A stretch of 48,287 nucleotides of DNA from JBDNJM01 sp041687755 (GCA_041687755.1 JBDNJM010000056.1:1-48287); one strand, 5' to 3'; numbered from the stretch's first letter, positions 8,327-20,552 are shown. Numbers and translations are program-made. Notes: generated by a model from the sequence alone, not told the origin.

Positions 8327-8746
8327 GGGAGAGCCCTGTTGCAGAGACCGTGCCAACGGAAACTTCTGACCCCCAAGAGGCGCTGGGAGGGCCTGTGGGA
8401 GTCCAAAATCTATCAGAACCCTCCAGAACTGGCGGATGCGATCGAAAGCGCTCAAACCCCCTCGCTAACCCTCGAAAAGGGGCCCCCTTGGGCGCAGCAG
8501 CGCTGTCCCTGGCCGATCCGGCTCCTTTGGCGTGCGGCTCCGCTCGAATCAGGCCTTCCTCGCCGTTTGAGGCCTAGGGTAAACGCGCGCGTCGCCCATC
8601 CGCTTGCGAAGTCGTGCCCCGGATCGCATTGCCGCAGCCAACAAGCGCACGCCGGCGGGACCACGGGCTACATTCAGGAGAGCACGACGGCGCGACCCCG
8701 GCCGCCCTGGCCCGCGCGCCGCCGGCTGCACGCCCAATACGAAGCC
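8327..8746. other. Intergenic region between divergent genes
   Basis: This gap separates the sigma factor gene (minus) and the CorC-like gene (plus), so it should hold promoters in both directions. I found no convincing -35/-10 pair, no RNA gene and no small gene. A GGGGCCCCC palindrome lies near 8480. Confidence 0.5.
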
Positions 8747-10147
8747 TTGGATCCGATTCCCCCATCGTTTGCCGCCGCCTCGCTCTCCCGCCTCGAGGGG
8801 ACCGAAGCCGGTCGGCTCTTGTTCTTCCAGAGCCCTGGTGCGGACACCGCGGGCGACGCTCTTCCAGCCCTGTGGAGCTGGAGTGGACCGCCGGCGCTGC
8901 TCGCGCTGACGCTGCTCTGCCTGCTGGCTTATGCGTGCGCCGCGTTCCTGCGTGAGTGCCTGTGGCACTCGGTGCCCCAGCGGGTTGCCGAAGCCGCGGA
9001 CGAGTCCGAGCGCGAACGCATCGAGACCGTGCTGGCCGACGGTGAGCGAATCGCTCTGTCCGCGGGCCTCGTGGCCTGGGCTGCCGCCCTCGGCGCGTTC
9101 GCGACGCTGGCCTTCGCGCTGCACGGCTCGGGCCTCGGCACGCTCGCGTCCGCGCTCGTATCCGCCGCCCTGATCGTGCCCCTCACGGCGGCCTTCGGTG
9201 AGGCCTTGGCGCCGGCCTTCGCCGCCTCGCGCGGCGACGAATGGCTCGCCCGCAGGTTGCCCGCGGCGGCCGTGCTCTCAAGCCCGCTGCACCCGCTCGC
9301 CGGCGTCTTCCTGCGACTCGAACAATTCGTCCGCAACCAGTTCGACCTGCCCCACGCGGAGCATGCGCGACGCATCGTCGAGGACCTGCGCGACACGATC
9401 GAAGACTCGGAGATCGAAGGCGACCTCGGCGAGACCAGCCGCGAGATCATCGAGAACGTGATCGAGATGCAGGACGTGGACGCGGCGGCCGTCATGACCC
9501 CGCGCACCGAAATGTGCGCCATTCCGAAGAGCGCGACGCTGCGCGAGGCCCTGCTGCTCGCGGCGGAGGTCGGGCATGGACGGCTCCCCGTGTACGAGGA
9601 CTCCCTCGACGCGATCTGCGGGACGTTCACCGCCCGCGAGGGCCTCAGCGCCGCCGCCGCGGGCGAGCTCGACGAAACGCCGATTACCGCCCTCGTGCGG
9701 CCGGCGATTTTCGTTCCAGAGACCAAGCGCGTGACCGAGCTCATCGGCGAGCTGCGCCGCCAGCGCAACAAGCTCGCCATCGTGCTGGACGAGTACGGCG
9801 GCACTGCGGGGCTCGTCACGATGAGCGACATTCTCAGCGAGCTGGTCGGCGAGCTGCCCGACGAGTTCGACGAGGCCGAGCCCGAGGGCATCCGGCGCCT
9901 GGCCGGGGGCGCCTTCGAGATCGACGCGTCCGAGCGTGTCAGCGACGTCAACGAGGAGCTGGGGCTCGAGCTGCCCGAGGACGCCGACTACGAGACGATC
10001 GGCGGGTTCGTGCTCGCGCACCTCGGCCGCTTCCCGAGCGAGGGCGAGAGCTTTGACTTCGAACAGCTGACCGTGCAGGTCACGCGCGCCAGCGACCGGC
10101 GCGTGCTGGAGGTGCGCCTGCTGCCGGCCGCAGAGCTGTCCGCGTGA
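8747..10147 (+). CDS. CorC/HlyC-type CBS-domain membrane protein
   Basis: About 466 residues. The open frame runs far upstream but only antisense to the sigma gene, and TTG 8747 is the first plausible start, so it is uncertain (TTG 8819 is the alternative). Hydrophobic helices in the first 170 residues take the place of the CNNM/DUF21 domain. MTPRTEM at 250-256 opens the first of two CBS domains, the second carrying LDEYGGTAGLVTMSDIL, and a CorC_HlyC domain ends the protein (YETIGGFVLAHLGRFP). The family is associated with Mg/Co efflux or resistance, and CBS pairs usually sense adenosine nucleotides. The transmembrane part is poorly conserved compared with typical CNNM proteins. recO follows 43 bases later. 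Confidence 0.82.
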   Translation: MDPIPPSFAAASLSRLEGTEAGRLLFFQSPGADTAGDALPALWSWSGPPALLALTLLCLLAYACAAFLRECLWHSVPQRVAEAADESERERIETVLADGERIALSAGLVAWAAALGAFATLAFALHGSGLGTLASALVSAALIVPLTAAFGEALAPAFAASRGDEWLARRLPAAAVLSSPLHPLAGVFLRLEQFVRNQFDLPHAEHARRIVEDLRDTIEDSEIEGDLGETSREIIENVIEMQDVDAAAVMTPRTEMCAIPKSATLREALLLAAEVGHGRLPVYEDSLDAICGTFTAREGLSAAAAGELDETPITALVRPAIFVPETKRVTELIGELRRQRNKLAIVLDEYGGTAGLVTMSDILSELVGELPDEFDEAEPEGIRRLAGGAFEIDASERVSDVNEELGLELPEDADYETIGGFVLAHLGRFPSEGESFDFEQLTVQVTRASDRRVLEVRLLPAAELSA

Positions 10148-10190
10148 GGGCTGTCCGCTCGAATCTGGCCGATCGAACGGGGCATTGCGC

Positions 10191-10988
10191 GTGAGGGGCA
10201 AGAAACCCGTCCAGCGCCAGGACCGCGCGCTGCTGCTGCGGCGCCAGGCCTACGGCGAGACCTCGCTCGTGGGCTCGGTCCTGAGCGAGCGCCACGGCCG
10301 CGTGGACCTGCTCGCGCGCGGCGCCTACCGGCCGACGAGCCGCTTCTACGCCGTGCTCGACCCGTTTCACACGCTCGAGCTGCGGTGGTCCGAGCGGCCG
10401 CGGACGGAGCTGCAGCTGCTCGATCGCGGCGACCTGGACCGGCGCCGCAAGCGCATCCCGACCGACCTCGAGAGCTACCGCACGGCCCAGGCCATGGTCG
10501 AATTGATCGAGCTCGCCGCAGTGCCCGGGCAACCTGAACCCGAGCTGTTCCAGCTGCTCGAGGAGGCCCTCGAGCGCCTCGAGCTGGGCCGCACCCGCCC
10601 CGACCTCGAGCGCGCCCGCTTCGACTTCGCCTTCCTTGAGGGCCAGGGCCTGTTTCCCGCGCTGGACCACTGCGCCAGCTGCGGCCGGGACGCGCCGCCG
10701 GTCTTCCCGGGCGAGCGCTACGCCTTCGCCGCGCGCATCGGCGGCCGGCTGTGCCGCGAGTGCGCCCTGCGCGCCCGCGCCGAGGGCCTGCCGGTCGGGA
10801 CGCTCCCCGCCCACCTGTTCGCCCTATGCCAGCGCCTGGCCGCCGGCCAGCACGAGGCCCTGGAGGGGCTCTCCCAGGGCGCCGTCGAGGAGCTGCTCGA
10901 CTTCTGCGACCGCTTCCTCGACGTGCACCTGGAGACGCGCCCTAAGAGTCGGCGAAAATCGCGCCCGCGTCCGGCACACTCCCCCTGA
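10191..10988 (+). CDS. recO: DNA repair protein RecO
   Basis: About 265 residues. RecO loads RecA on SSB-coated single strands with RecR in recombinational repair. The N-terminal OB fold is seen in ALLLRRQAYGETSLVGSVLSE, followed by the helical domain, and a zinc-finger-like cluster at C161-x2-C164 and C188-x2-C191 (CASCG and CREC), as in zinc-binding RecO forms. GTG 10191 is preferred to TTG 10185 because a GGGG stretch at about 10179-10182 then has proper spacing. The C-terminus ends in a short basic Arg/Lys/Pro tail. Confidence 0.88.
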   Translation: MRGKKPVQRQDRALLLRRQAYGETSLVGSVLSERHGRVDLLARGAYRPTSRFYAVLDPFHTLELRWSERPRTELQLLDRGDLDRRRKRIPTDLESYRTAQAMVELIELAAVPGQPEPELFQLLEEALERLELGRTRPDLERARFDFAFLEGQGLFPALDHCASCGRDAPPVFPGERYAFAARIGGRLCRECALRARAEGLPVGTLPAHLFALCQRLAAGQHEALEGLSQGAVEELLDFCDRFLDVHLETRPKSRRKSRPRPAHSP

Positions 10989-11060
10989 GCGAAGCCAGAC
11001 CCCGGCTGGCATAACTGACCTCCGGCTGGCGCAGCCCGACCCCACCGTCGCACCTCCTCC

Positions 11061-12395
11061 ATGTCCCGCCCCACGCCCCGCCAGCAGTCGCACGCCCGCC
11101 GGCGGCCGCGCCTGCACGCCCCGGCCCTCCGCCCGACCGCCCGCTGCATTGGGCTGACCCTCGCCCTCGTCGGACTGCCCGCGCTCGGCGGCTGCGCCGG
11201 CCTGGGCAACTCCATCGGCCTGGGCCGCGCGTCCGCCGACCAGCCGCTCGCTCCGATGCCCAGCGGACGCCTGGCCACCGCAGAGATCGAAGCCGAACTG
11301 GCCCTCAGCCAGCGCGAGCTGGACGCCGAGCTGTATACCGAGGGCGCCCGCCGCGCGCTGCTGATCCGCGAGGCTCGGGACCTGGAGCCCGAGCAGCGCA
11401 ACCGGGTCGAGGAACTGCTCGAGCTCGGCGTGCGCGGGCTCGCCGAGACCGCCACGCGCTCCTCTGAGATGGAGCGCCTGCGCCCCCAGGACCTCCCGCG
11501 CCGCGCGCGCGCTATCCAGGCGACAGCGAAGGCGCGCCTGTTGCTCGACGAGTCCAAGCCCGGCTTGGCCTTCGAGACCCTGCGCCAGTTCGAGCTGGTG
11601 CACCCCGCCCACTCCCTGCGCGCCGAGGCCGCGGAGCTTGTCTACCGTGCAGGCGTCCAGCTATACGAGTCTAAGGCGCGTACGCTGCTGATCTTCAAGA
11701 AGCGCGACCGCGCGGCCGGCGTGTTCGACTACCTCGTGCTTCAGCACCCGTCGTTCCGCGACGCCGACGACGCCTACTTCCGGCTGAGCGAGCTGCACCG
11801 CGACGCCCGCAACCTGCCGCGCGCGATCGACCGGCTCGAGGACCTGCTCGTGTTCCACCCGGACTCGAGCCATGCCCTCGAGGCCGAGTCGCTGATCCCG
11901 CGCCTGCGGCTGGCGAACCAGGAGCGCTACGACTACGACCGCGGCAACCTCGAGCGCGCGCGCGACGAGCTGCTCCAGTGGCTCCAGCGCCACGGTCCCG
12001 GCGGCACAGCCCCCGCCCCCGATCTCGAGCCGACCGTTCGCGCGGCCCTCGGCGCGTGCACCGATTCGCTGATCCGCGCCGATTTGGCGACCGCCGACTT
12101 CTACCGCGAGGTCGAGCGCCCGGAGGGCATGCGCCTCGCCGCCGCGCGCGCCGCCGAGCAAGCCGCGAGATTCGGGCACGCGGAGCTCGAGGCCACGGCG
12201 CTCGCTTGGCTGCGCGAGGCCGATCGCCTGATCATGGGCGACGCGGTTCCCACCGGCACGGTCGGCGCAGACGACCTGGGCGAGGACCAGGACCAGGACC
12301 TCGACTTCGGCGACGTCGAGCGCGGCGCCGGCGACGTCCTCGACGACCTCGAGGCCGTGCTCAAGACCATCGACGCGGGGATCCAGGACTCGTGA
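11061..12395 (+). CDS. BamD-like TPR lipoprotein
   Basis: 444 residues. The lipobox PALGGC puts the acylated cysteine at 45 after a long basic leader. The body is helical TPR (QATAKARLLLDESKPGLAFETLRQF, and then DYLVLQHPSFRDADDAYFRL and RLEDLLVFHPDSSHA), which matches the BamD/YfiO style of outer-membrane lipoproteins that help fold beta-barrel proteins. It is longer than typical BamD (about 240-280), with an extra C-terminal helical and acidic stretch (DLGEDQDQDLDFGD). Its stop overlaps the start of the LptE-like lipoprotein gene, which supports a shared outer-membrane assembly role. Other TPR lipoproteins are possible. Confidence 0.65.
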   Translation: MSRPTPRQQSHARRRPRLHAPALRPTARCIGLTLALVGLPALGGCAGLGNSIGLGRASADQPLAPMPSGRLATAEIEAELALSQRELDAELYTEGARRALLIREARDLEPEQRNRVEELLELGVRGLAETATRSSEMERLRPQDLPRRARAIQATAKARLLLDESKPGLAFETLRQFELVHPAHSLRAEAAELVYRAGVQLYESKARTLLIFKKRDRAAGVFDYLVLQHPSFRDADDAYFRLSELHRDARNLPRAIDRLEDLLVFHPDSSHALEAESLIPRLRLANQERYDYDRGNLERARDELLQWLQRHGPGGTAPAPDLEPTVRAALGACTDSLIRADLATADFYREVERPEGMRLAAARAAEQAARFGHAELEATALAWLREADRLIMGDAVPTGTVGADDLGEDQDQDLDFGDVERGAGDVLDDLEAVLKTIDAGIQDS

Positions 12396-13003
12396 GCCGG
12401 CCGCCTGAGCGCTCGCGTCGCCGCCTGCTGGGCCGCTCCGCCGCCGCTCTAGCCGCACTGGCCCTCGTCGGCTGCGGCTGGCACGCGGGGCTGCTGGCGC
12501 CCGCCGGCGCCGAGACCCTCGGCCTGCGCTTCCTCGGCAACGACACACGCCTGCCAGGCTTCGAGGTGGACGTCACCCAGGCCATCGGCCGCGCCGTCCG
12601 CGACCGGGTCTCGCTGCGCACCGCGGCGCCCGAGCGTGCGGACCTGGTGCTCGAGGGGGAGGTCTTCGAGCTGCGCCGCTGGGCCGGCGTCCGCAGCCCC
12701 GAAAACGAGCAGCTCGAGGCCTCCGTGCAGATTGGCGTCGAGCTGCGCCTGATCGAGCGCAAGACCGGCGAAATCCTGGCCACCTCCCGCCGCGACCTGC
12801 GGGCGGGCTACGTGATCGACCCGGGCTTCGGCATCGCGAACACTCCCGGGCAGGTGACCGCCCAGAATCGGGCGATCTCGAACCTGGCGGAAGGCCTGGT
12901 GCTCGATCTGTTCCGGCCGCTGAATCGGCAGGTCACCACGGGAGGCGAGGACGTCAGCGTCGAAGACGGGCGGGTCAGCACCGAGGTCGGAGCACCGCAG
13001 TAA
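12392..13003 (+). CDS. LptE-like outer-membrane lipoprotein
   Basis: 203 residues from GTG 12392, which overlaps the previous stop as GTGA. The leader SRRRLLGRSAAALAALALVGC ends in a lipobox with Cys28, and its twin arginine could route it through Tat. The mature part has the LptE pattern: FEVDVTQAIGRAVRDRV, then ADLVLEGEVFEL, LRLIERKTGEIL and a closing AISNLAEGLVLDLFRPL. LptE plugs LptD in lipopolysaccharide export to the cell surface. No lptD is in the window. The call fits the BamD-like neighbour. Confidence 0.7.
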   Translation: MSRPPERSRRRLLGRSAAALAALALVGCGWHAGLLAPAGAETLGLRFLGNDTRLPGFEVDVTQAIGRAVRDRVSLRTAAPERADLVLEGEVFELRRWAGVRSPENEQLEASVQIGVELRLIERKTGEILATSRRDLRAGYVIDPGFGIANTPGQVTAQNRAISNLAEGLVLDLFRPLNRQVTTGGEDVSVEDGRVSTEVGAPQ

Positions 13004-13374
13004 GGCCCCGGCGCGAGAACTCACGCCAGCATCCGCAAACCCCCGGCCAAGAAGTTGAGGCCAGGCGACGACTCCGCAGGAACGCCCCTCTGCCAAGTCA
13101 CACAGTCCGCACCGAACCGATAGCGCGCGGGACCGTTCGGGGACCTGTGGCAGGAAATGCTGACAGGCACCCGGGAGGTGCAACAGCCCGCCACGGGCAC
13201 GGTGGGGCGCCCGACCGGGCCCCTGGGCCTCCCGGACCCGTCCGAATCGGTCTCGCCCCCCTGAAAAACGGTCGTCCTGGACCCTAATAAAGCCGACACT
13301 CGCAGACCTGAGGTCGATCCCCGCACGCCCGCCTGAGGGCCACCCGGCCCCTCAAAAGGGCAACGAACCACACC
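13004..13374. other. Intergenic region upstream of ftsH
   Basis: No gene is seen here. It probably carries the promoter for the ftsH-folP-cda operon. CCTAATAAAG near 13280-13289 is the only AT-rich patch, but I cannot pair it with a convincing -35. Confidence 0.45.
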
Positions 13375-15770
<2,396 letters not shown>

Positions 15771-15774
<4 letters not shown>

Positions 15775-17093
15775 GCGCGGGAGGCGAGCGCGCCGACGGC
15801 GCACGCCGGGACGACCGGAAGCACGATGCGGCGGTCGGGGGAGCCATTCCCCCGGCCGCCGCGTCGGCACCGGCCGCCGCGTCGGCACCGGGCTCCGCGT
15901 CGGCACCGGGCGCCGGTTCTACGCCCGCCCGTGCCCAGGAGATCAGCGAACGAGTTCGACGGGCCCTGCTCTCCCCCGCCGCTCTCCAGCTCGCGCCGCG
16001 GTGCCTGCATGCCGAGCCGCCTAGCCTCCTGGGCGCCGGCGAGGGCCGGATCCGATGGGCGGTGCGCGCCGCGACCGGACTGGAGGGCGAGCTGGCTGCC
16101 GTTGCCGACGTCCGCTTCGATCGGCACGGGGACCGACGGATCATCGCGGCCCCGTGGGAGGCCCTCGACTCCTTCGAAGCAGCGGACGCGCCCGCGGCAC
16201 TGGGGCTACTAGCGGCCTGTGCGCGGGCTGCGGCCGCCCGGCCGAGCCTCCCCCAGGTGATGGGCGTGGTCAACGTCACGCCCGACAGCTTCTCGGACGG
16301 TGGGCGCTTCGCGGCGCCTGAGGCGGCGCTGGCCCAGGCGCGCCTCCTGCTCGACCAGGGCGCCGAATGGATCGACGTGGGCGGTGAGAGCACCCGGCCC
16401 GGCGCCGGCCCCGTGCCCGAGGCCGAAGAGCTCGCCCGGGTCCTGCCCCTGCTCGACGCCCTGCACGAGGCGGGCCTGGGGGCACGCGTCAGCATCGACA
16501 CCCGCCGGGCGCGCGTGGCCGAGGCGGCGCTGGACCGCGGCGCCCGGCTGATCAACGACGTGACCGCCGGGCAGCACGATCCGGGGGTCTTCGAGCTGGC
16601 CGCCGAGCGTGATGTGTTCCTAGGCCTGATGCACATGCGCGGGACGCCGAGAACGATGCAGCGCGCGCCTCGCTACGATGACGTCGTGGAGCAAATCACC
16701 GAGTTCCTGCGCGAGCGAGCCGGCGCCGCCGTCGAGGCCGGCGTCGCCCCGCAGTCGCTGCTGCTAGACCCCGGCCTCGGTTTCGGCAAGACGCTCGACC
16801 ACAACCTCGCGCTTCTGGCCCGACTGAACGAGCTGCGCTCGCTCGGCTGCCCGCTGCTGCTCGGCGCCTCGCGCAAGCGCTTCGTCGGGTCCCTGACCGG
16901 CGTCGAGACCCCCACCGAGCGCCTGCCCGGCAGCCTGGCCGCTGCAACGGCCGCGGTGCTGGGCGGCGCGACGATCCTGCGCGCTCACGACGTCGCGGAG
17001 CACGTCCAGGCCTTGACCGTGGCAGGCGCGATAGCCGCCGCACGGTTGACCCCCCTGGTGGAACCCGACGCCCCGGAGCAGACGGTCTCATGA
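15771..17093 (+). CDS. folP: Dihydropteroate synthase with a long N-terminal extension
   Basis: 440 residues. It joins para-aminobenzoate to the pterin diphosphate in folate synthesis. The TIM-barrel core begins near 161 (MGVVNVTPDSFSDGG) and includes GGESTRPGA, RVSIDTRR, LINDVT, MHMRGTPRTMQ, LDPGLGFGKT and LLLGASRKRF, all typical. The first 160 residues are extra compared with the usual protein of about 270-280. Residues 30-50 are an Ala/Ser/Pro repeat, and the rest resembles a small alpha/beta segment I cannot name. GTG 15771 overlaps the ftsH stop (GTGA), and the folP stop overlaps the next start (ATGA), so ftsH, folP and the cyclase gene are coupled. Another start inside 15771-16250 is possible. 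Confidence 0.93.
15858..15911. repeat. Three tandem 18-base units inside folP
   Basis: GCGTCGGCACCGG recurs at 15861, 15879 and 15897, giving about 3 copies of an 18-base unit. They encode ASAP-type hexapeptides in the folP linker. The repeats are in frame, so expansion or contraction would keep the gene open. Confidence 0.9.
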
Positions 17094-19075
17094 GCCTCTT
17101 CGGCGTCCAGCTCGACCGAGACTTCGCGCTCGAGTTCCTGGTGCTCTCAGGACTGATCTACCTGTTCCTGCGCTTCCTGCGGCAGACCCGGGGCAATCGA
17201 GTCGTGCGCGGGCTGATCGCGGCCCTGCTGTTGGGCACCGTCGTCCTGTACGGGATGTCTGCGGCGCTCGAACTGGAGCAGCTGACCTGGCTGCTCGATC
17301 GCGTCGCGGGTTTCGCAGTTGTGATCCTCGCGATTATCTTTCAGCCTGAGCTGCGCCGCGCGATGGCTCAGCTCGGCGCGAGGAAGCGCACGAAGGACAC
17401 GCTGAGCAAGCTGGGCGGCGACACGCTCGAGCAGATCGGCTCCGCCGTGCGCAATCTCGCCAGCACCAAGACGGGTGCGCTGATCGTGATCGAGGGCGAG
17501 GCTCCGCTCGACGTCTGGATCGATCGCGGCCAGGCCGTGCAGGCGCCCGTGCGCCAGCTGCTGCTGCAGAGCCTGTTCGCGCCCGAAGGGGCGCTGCACG
17601 ACGGCGCGGTCATCCTGCGCGGCGACAAGGTCGAGGCCGCGGCCTGCTTCCTGCCGCTCTCCGACGACCTCGTGCTCGACGCCACGACCGGGACGCGCCA
17701 CCGCGCCGCCCTGGGCCTGGCCGAAGAGACCGACGCAACGACCATCGTCGTCAGTGAGGAAACCGGCCGCATCTCCATCTGCCGCGGCGGACGGATGCAG
17801 CGCGGCGTCGCGCCCGAGCTGTTCGAGACCGAGCTGCGCGAGACGCTCGGGCCCCTGCTCGGCGGCCAGCGCCGCGGCAGCGCTGAGAACTCGTTCCAGC
17901 TGCGGCGCACGATCGCCTCGCTGCGCGCGGACCTGAGCGTGCTGAGCCTGTCCGGCCTGATCGCCGCCGGCCTGCTGGGCCTGGCCTACTTCAAGCAGTC
18001 CACGACGGTCACCGTGGCCCTGGACATCGTGGTCGTGAAACCCGGCGCCCCGGCCGCGCCGCGCAACAAGCAGCTCGTGATCGTGCTGCCCGACGAGGAG
18101 AGCCGCCTGCGCCAATTGCCGCCTCAGCAGATCACCCTGGAACTGTCGGGCTCGAAATCGCGCGTCGAAGCGGCGGCCGGTCGCCTGCGCGGCGTCGTGC
18201 AGCTCGCAGACTTCGGGTCCGAGCCGATCGCCTTGCTGCCGGACACCGTGTTTTGGGAGCCGTCGATCGGCGACGTCAGCCGCGCCTGGGAGGGCGAGCA
18301 GGCCCTCGTGCTGCAGGTCGAGAAGAACCGCACCACGACCTTCGTCCTGGAGCCGCGCCACGTCGCCGTGGACGTCGAGAACCTGGACCCGCGCTTCACC
18401 GCCGATCCCGCCGGCCTGCGCTTCGTCCCCCCCAGCATCGAGATTACCGGCTCCGCCGCGCTCTTGGAGCGCCTCGACGCCTCCGGCGGCATCCCGCTGC
18501 TGCTTGAGCCGATCCTTCTCAGCGGCGCCGAAGACGGACCGCGGCGTTTCGACCTGAACCTGGCCGGCGCCCTGCGCGATCAGCAGCTGAGTCTCCGCGA
18601 CGGCGGCCCCGTGCGCGCCACGATCGACGTGCGCCCCTTCGAGCGCAAGCTGGGCCCCATCGAGCGCGAGCTGGCGCTCGTCAGCCTCGAGCCCGGCCGC
18701 CGTGACCTGCTCGACACGTGGACCGTACCGGACTTCTCCCTGCGCTGCAGCCTGTGGATCGAGACGCGCGGCCTGTTGCCCGCCGGCCGCGACCCCTCGA
18801 GCAGCGGCGTACGCTACACGTCGGAGCAGATATTGGAGTACGTTGCCAAGAATCTGATGGTCTACGTTGACCTCTCCGAGCTGCCCGAGAACGGTGACAG
18901 CCGCACGCTCGAAATCCGCACCGCCTGGCGCAACCCGTTCGAGACCGCCCTGTGGCCCTTCGTGGGCGGCGAAGGCGCCGTTCCCGACTGGGTCGAGCTG
19001 CGCCCCGAGTTCGTCGACGGCAACAACACGGTCCGCGTCGAGCCGCGGCCCGAGCGGGCCGACGAAGACATCTAG
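17090..19075 (+). CDS. CdaA-type diadenylate cyclase fused to a CdaR/YbbR-like domain
   Basis: 661 residues. Residues 1-90 have three hydrophobic helices. A DisA_N cyclase domain follows, with the catalytic DGA at 171-173 in ALHDGAVIL and the RHR at 203-205 in GTRHRAALGL, both intact, so c-di-AMP synthesis is likely. A fourth helix (about 283-303, SLSGLIAAGLLGLAYF) leads to some 350 residues with repeated beta-rich YbbR-like segments (for example KNRTTTFVLEPRH and PPSIEITGS), which would lie outside the cytoplasm. In Firmicutes CdaA, CdaR(YbbR) and GlmM are separate proteins of one operon, and here the first two seem to be one chain with glmM next. ATG 17090 overlaps the folP stop (ATGA). The cyclase call is firm. 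The YbbR assignment rests on topology and context. Confidence 0.88.
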   Translation: MSLFGVQLDRDFALEFLVLSGLIYLFLRFLRQTRGNRVVRGLIAALLLGTVVLYGMSAALELEQLTWLLDRVAGFAVVILAIIFQPELRRAMAQLGARKRTKDTLSKLGGDTLEQIGSAVRNLASTKTGALIVIEGEAPLDVWIDRGQAVQAPVRQLLLQSLFAPEGALHDGAVILRGDKVEAAACFLPLSDDLVLDATTGTRHRAALGLAEETDATTIVVSEETGRISICRGGRMQRGVAPELFETELRETLGPLLGGQRRGSAENSFQLRRTIASLRADLSVLSLSGLIAAGLLGLAYFKQSTTVTVALDIVVVKPGAPAAPRNKQLVIVLPDEESRLRQLPPQQITLELSGSKSRVEAAAGRLRGVVQLADFGSEPIALLPDTVFWEPSIGDVSRAWEGEQALVLQVEKNRTTTFVLEPRHVAVDVENLDPRFTADPAGLRFVPPSIEITGSAALLERLDASGGIPLLLEPILLSGAEDGPRRFDLNLAGALRDQQLSLRDGGPVRATIDVRPFERKLGPIERELALVSLEPGRRDLLDTWTVPDFSLRCSLWIETRGLLPAGRDPSSSGVRYTSEQILEYVAKNLMVYVDLSELPENGDSRTLEIRTAWRNPFETALWPFVGGEGAVPDWVELRPEFVDGNNTVRVEPRPERADEDI

Positions 19076-19185
19076 CGCTCGCTGCGTCACGCGCTCGAGC
19101 GACGACGCGCCGCGACAGCCCGGCCCTCCGCCCCGGCCCACCACCCAGACCGCACGGCGGCCTCCTGCCCCCCCCTCTCTGAACC

Positions 19186-20523
19186 ATGCATACCCGACTA
19201 TTCGGCACCGATGGAATTCGCGGGCGCGCCGGCGAAGGTTCGCTCACACCGGAGGCCGTTTCGGCGCTCGGGCGCGCGCTCGGCCACGTGGTCGGCTCGG
19301 CCGGTGAGGGCCGCGTGCTCCTCGCCCACGACGGACGCGAGTCCGGGCCGCTGCTCGTACGCGCGCTCAGCAGCGGCCTCGCCGAAGCCGGCGTGAGTTG
19401 CCACAGCGCGGGTCTGCTGCCCACGCCCGGGCTCGCCTGGCTGACGCGCGAACTCGACTTCACCGCCGGGCTGATGGTCTCCGCCTCCCACAACCCGGCC
19501 GCCGACAACGGCATCAAGGTGTTCAACGGGCGCGGCTCCAAGCTCGGCGATGACCAAGAGGACGCCATCCAGGCGCAGCTGGAGAGCGATCCACGGCCCG
19601 CGACCGCCGACGCTGGAGACCTGCACGACCCCGAACTCGAGCAGCGCTACCTCGACCACCTGTGCGCGGCGGTCGGCGACCTCGACCTTGCCGGCGTGGA
19701 GCTGGCCGTCGACTGCGCCAACGGGGCCGGCAGCCGCACCGGGCCGGCCATGTTGCGCAAGCTCGGCGCCACCGTGCACGAGGTCGCCACGGCCCCCGAC
19801 GGCACGAACATCAATCGCGGCTGCGGTTCGACGCACCCGGAACAGCTGCAGCGCGTGGTGGCCGAGTCCGGCTGCTCCCTCGGGATTGCGCTCGACGGCG
19901 ACGGCGACCGCTGCCTGCTCGCGGACGGAGACGGTCAGTTGATCGACGGCGACGCCATCCTGCTGATCATGGCGCGCCGCCTGGCGGAGCTGGGGCAGCT
20001 CCCGAACTCCTCGATCGTCGCCACGGTCATGAGCAACCGAGGCCTGCACACGGCCCTTGAGGACCTCGGCATCGGCGTGCACACCGTGGGCGTCGGCGAC
20101 CGCAGGGTCGTCGAGGGCATGCGCCAGCGCAGCCTGCTGTTGGGCGGCGAGCAGTCCGGCCATGTGATCTTCGCGGACGGCGACCACTACTCCGGCGACG
20201 GCTTGCTCACCGGGCTGCGCGTGCTGGGCGCAATGTCCGCGAGCGGGCGCTCCCTGGCCGAGCTAGCCGCGGACTTCACGGCCTTCCCCCAGGTCCTGGT
20301 CAACGTCGAAGTCGCCTCCAAGCCGCCCTTCGAGGAGCTGGAGGGAGTCCTGGAGTCGGTCACCGAGATCGAGCGCGAGCTCGCCGGCCGCGGCCGCGTG
20401 CTGCTGCGCTACTCCGGCACCGAGGGCCTTGCGCGGGTCATGGTCGAAGGACCCGACAAGGCCTGGATTGGCGCGTGCGCCGAAGGTCTCGCCCAGCACA
20501 TCCGGTCCTTGATCGGCGCCTGA
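19186..20523 (+). CDS. glmM: Phosphoglucosamine mutase
   Basis: 445 residues. It converts glucosamine-6-phosphate to glucosamine-1-phosphate, the entry to UDP-GlcNAc for peptidoglycan and lipopolysaccharide. The four family blocks are present: SASHNP with the phosphorylated Ser101, DGDGDR (Mg ligands Asp237, 239, 241), GGEQSGH, and LRYSGTE near the C-terminus. The start MHTRLFGTDGIRG is canonical. It follows the cyclase gene after 110 bases. In Firmicutes c-di-AMP synthesis is linked to GlmM through direct contact with CdaA, so this order is meaningful. Confidence 0.97.
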   Translation: MHTRLFGTDGIRGRAGEGSLTPEAVSALGRALGHVVGSAGEGRVLLAHDGRESGPLLVRALSSGLAEAGVSCHSAGLLPTPGLAWLTRELDFTAGLMVSASHNPAADNGIKVFNGRGSKLGDDQEDAIQAQLESDPRPATADAGDLHDPELEQRYLDHLCAAVGDLDLAGVELAVDCANGAGSRTGPAMLRKLGATVHEVATAPDGTNINRGCGSTHPEQLQRVVAESGCSLGIALDGDGDRCLLADGDGQLIDGDAILLIMARRLAELGQLPNSSIVATVMSNRGLHTALEDLGIGVHTVGVGDRRVVEGMRQRSLLLGGEQSGHVIFADGDHYSGDGLLTGLRVLGAMSASGRSLAELAADFTAFPQVLVNVEVASKPPFEELEGVLESVTEIERELAGRGRVLLRYSGTEGLARVMVEGPDKAWIGACAEGLAQHIRSLIGA

Positions 20524-20552
20524 CCGCCTCCGGTTCCTTCCGACGCCGCTCC

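Noticed and set aside
7475..8746. Long plus-strand frame upstream of the CorC-like gene
   Set aside because: It lies antisense to the sigma-factor gene and has no family motif until after 8747; high G+C makes such shadows long.
17147..19144. 665-residue minus-strand frame across the cyclase gene
   Set aside because: It mirrors the confirmed cyclase gene; composition follows the opposite strand's codons.
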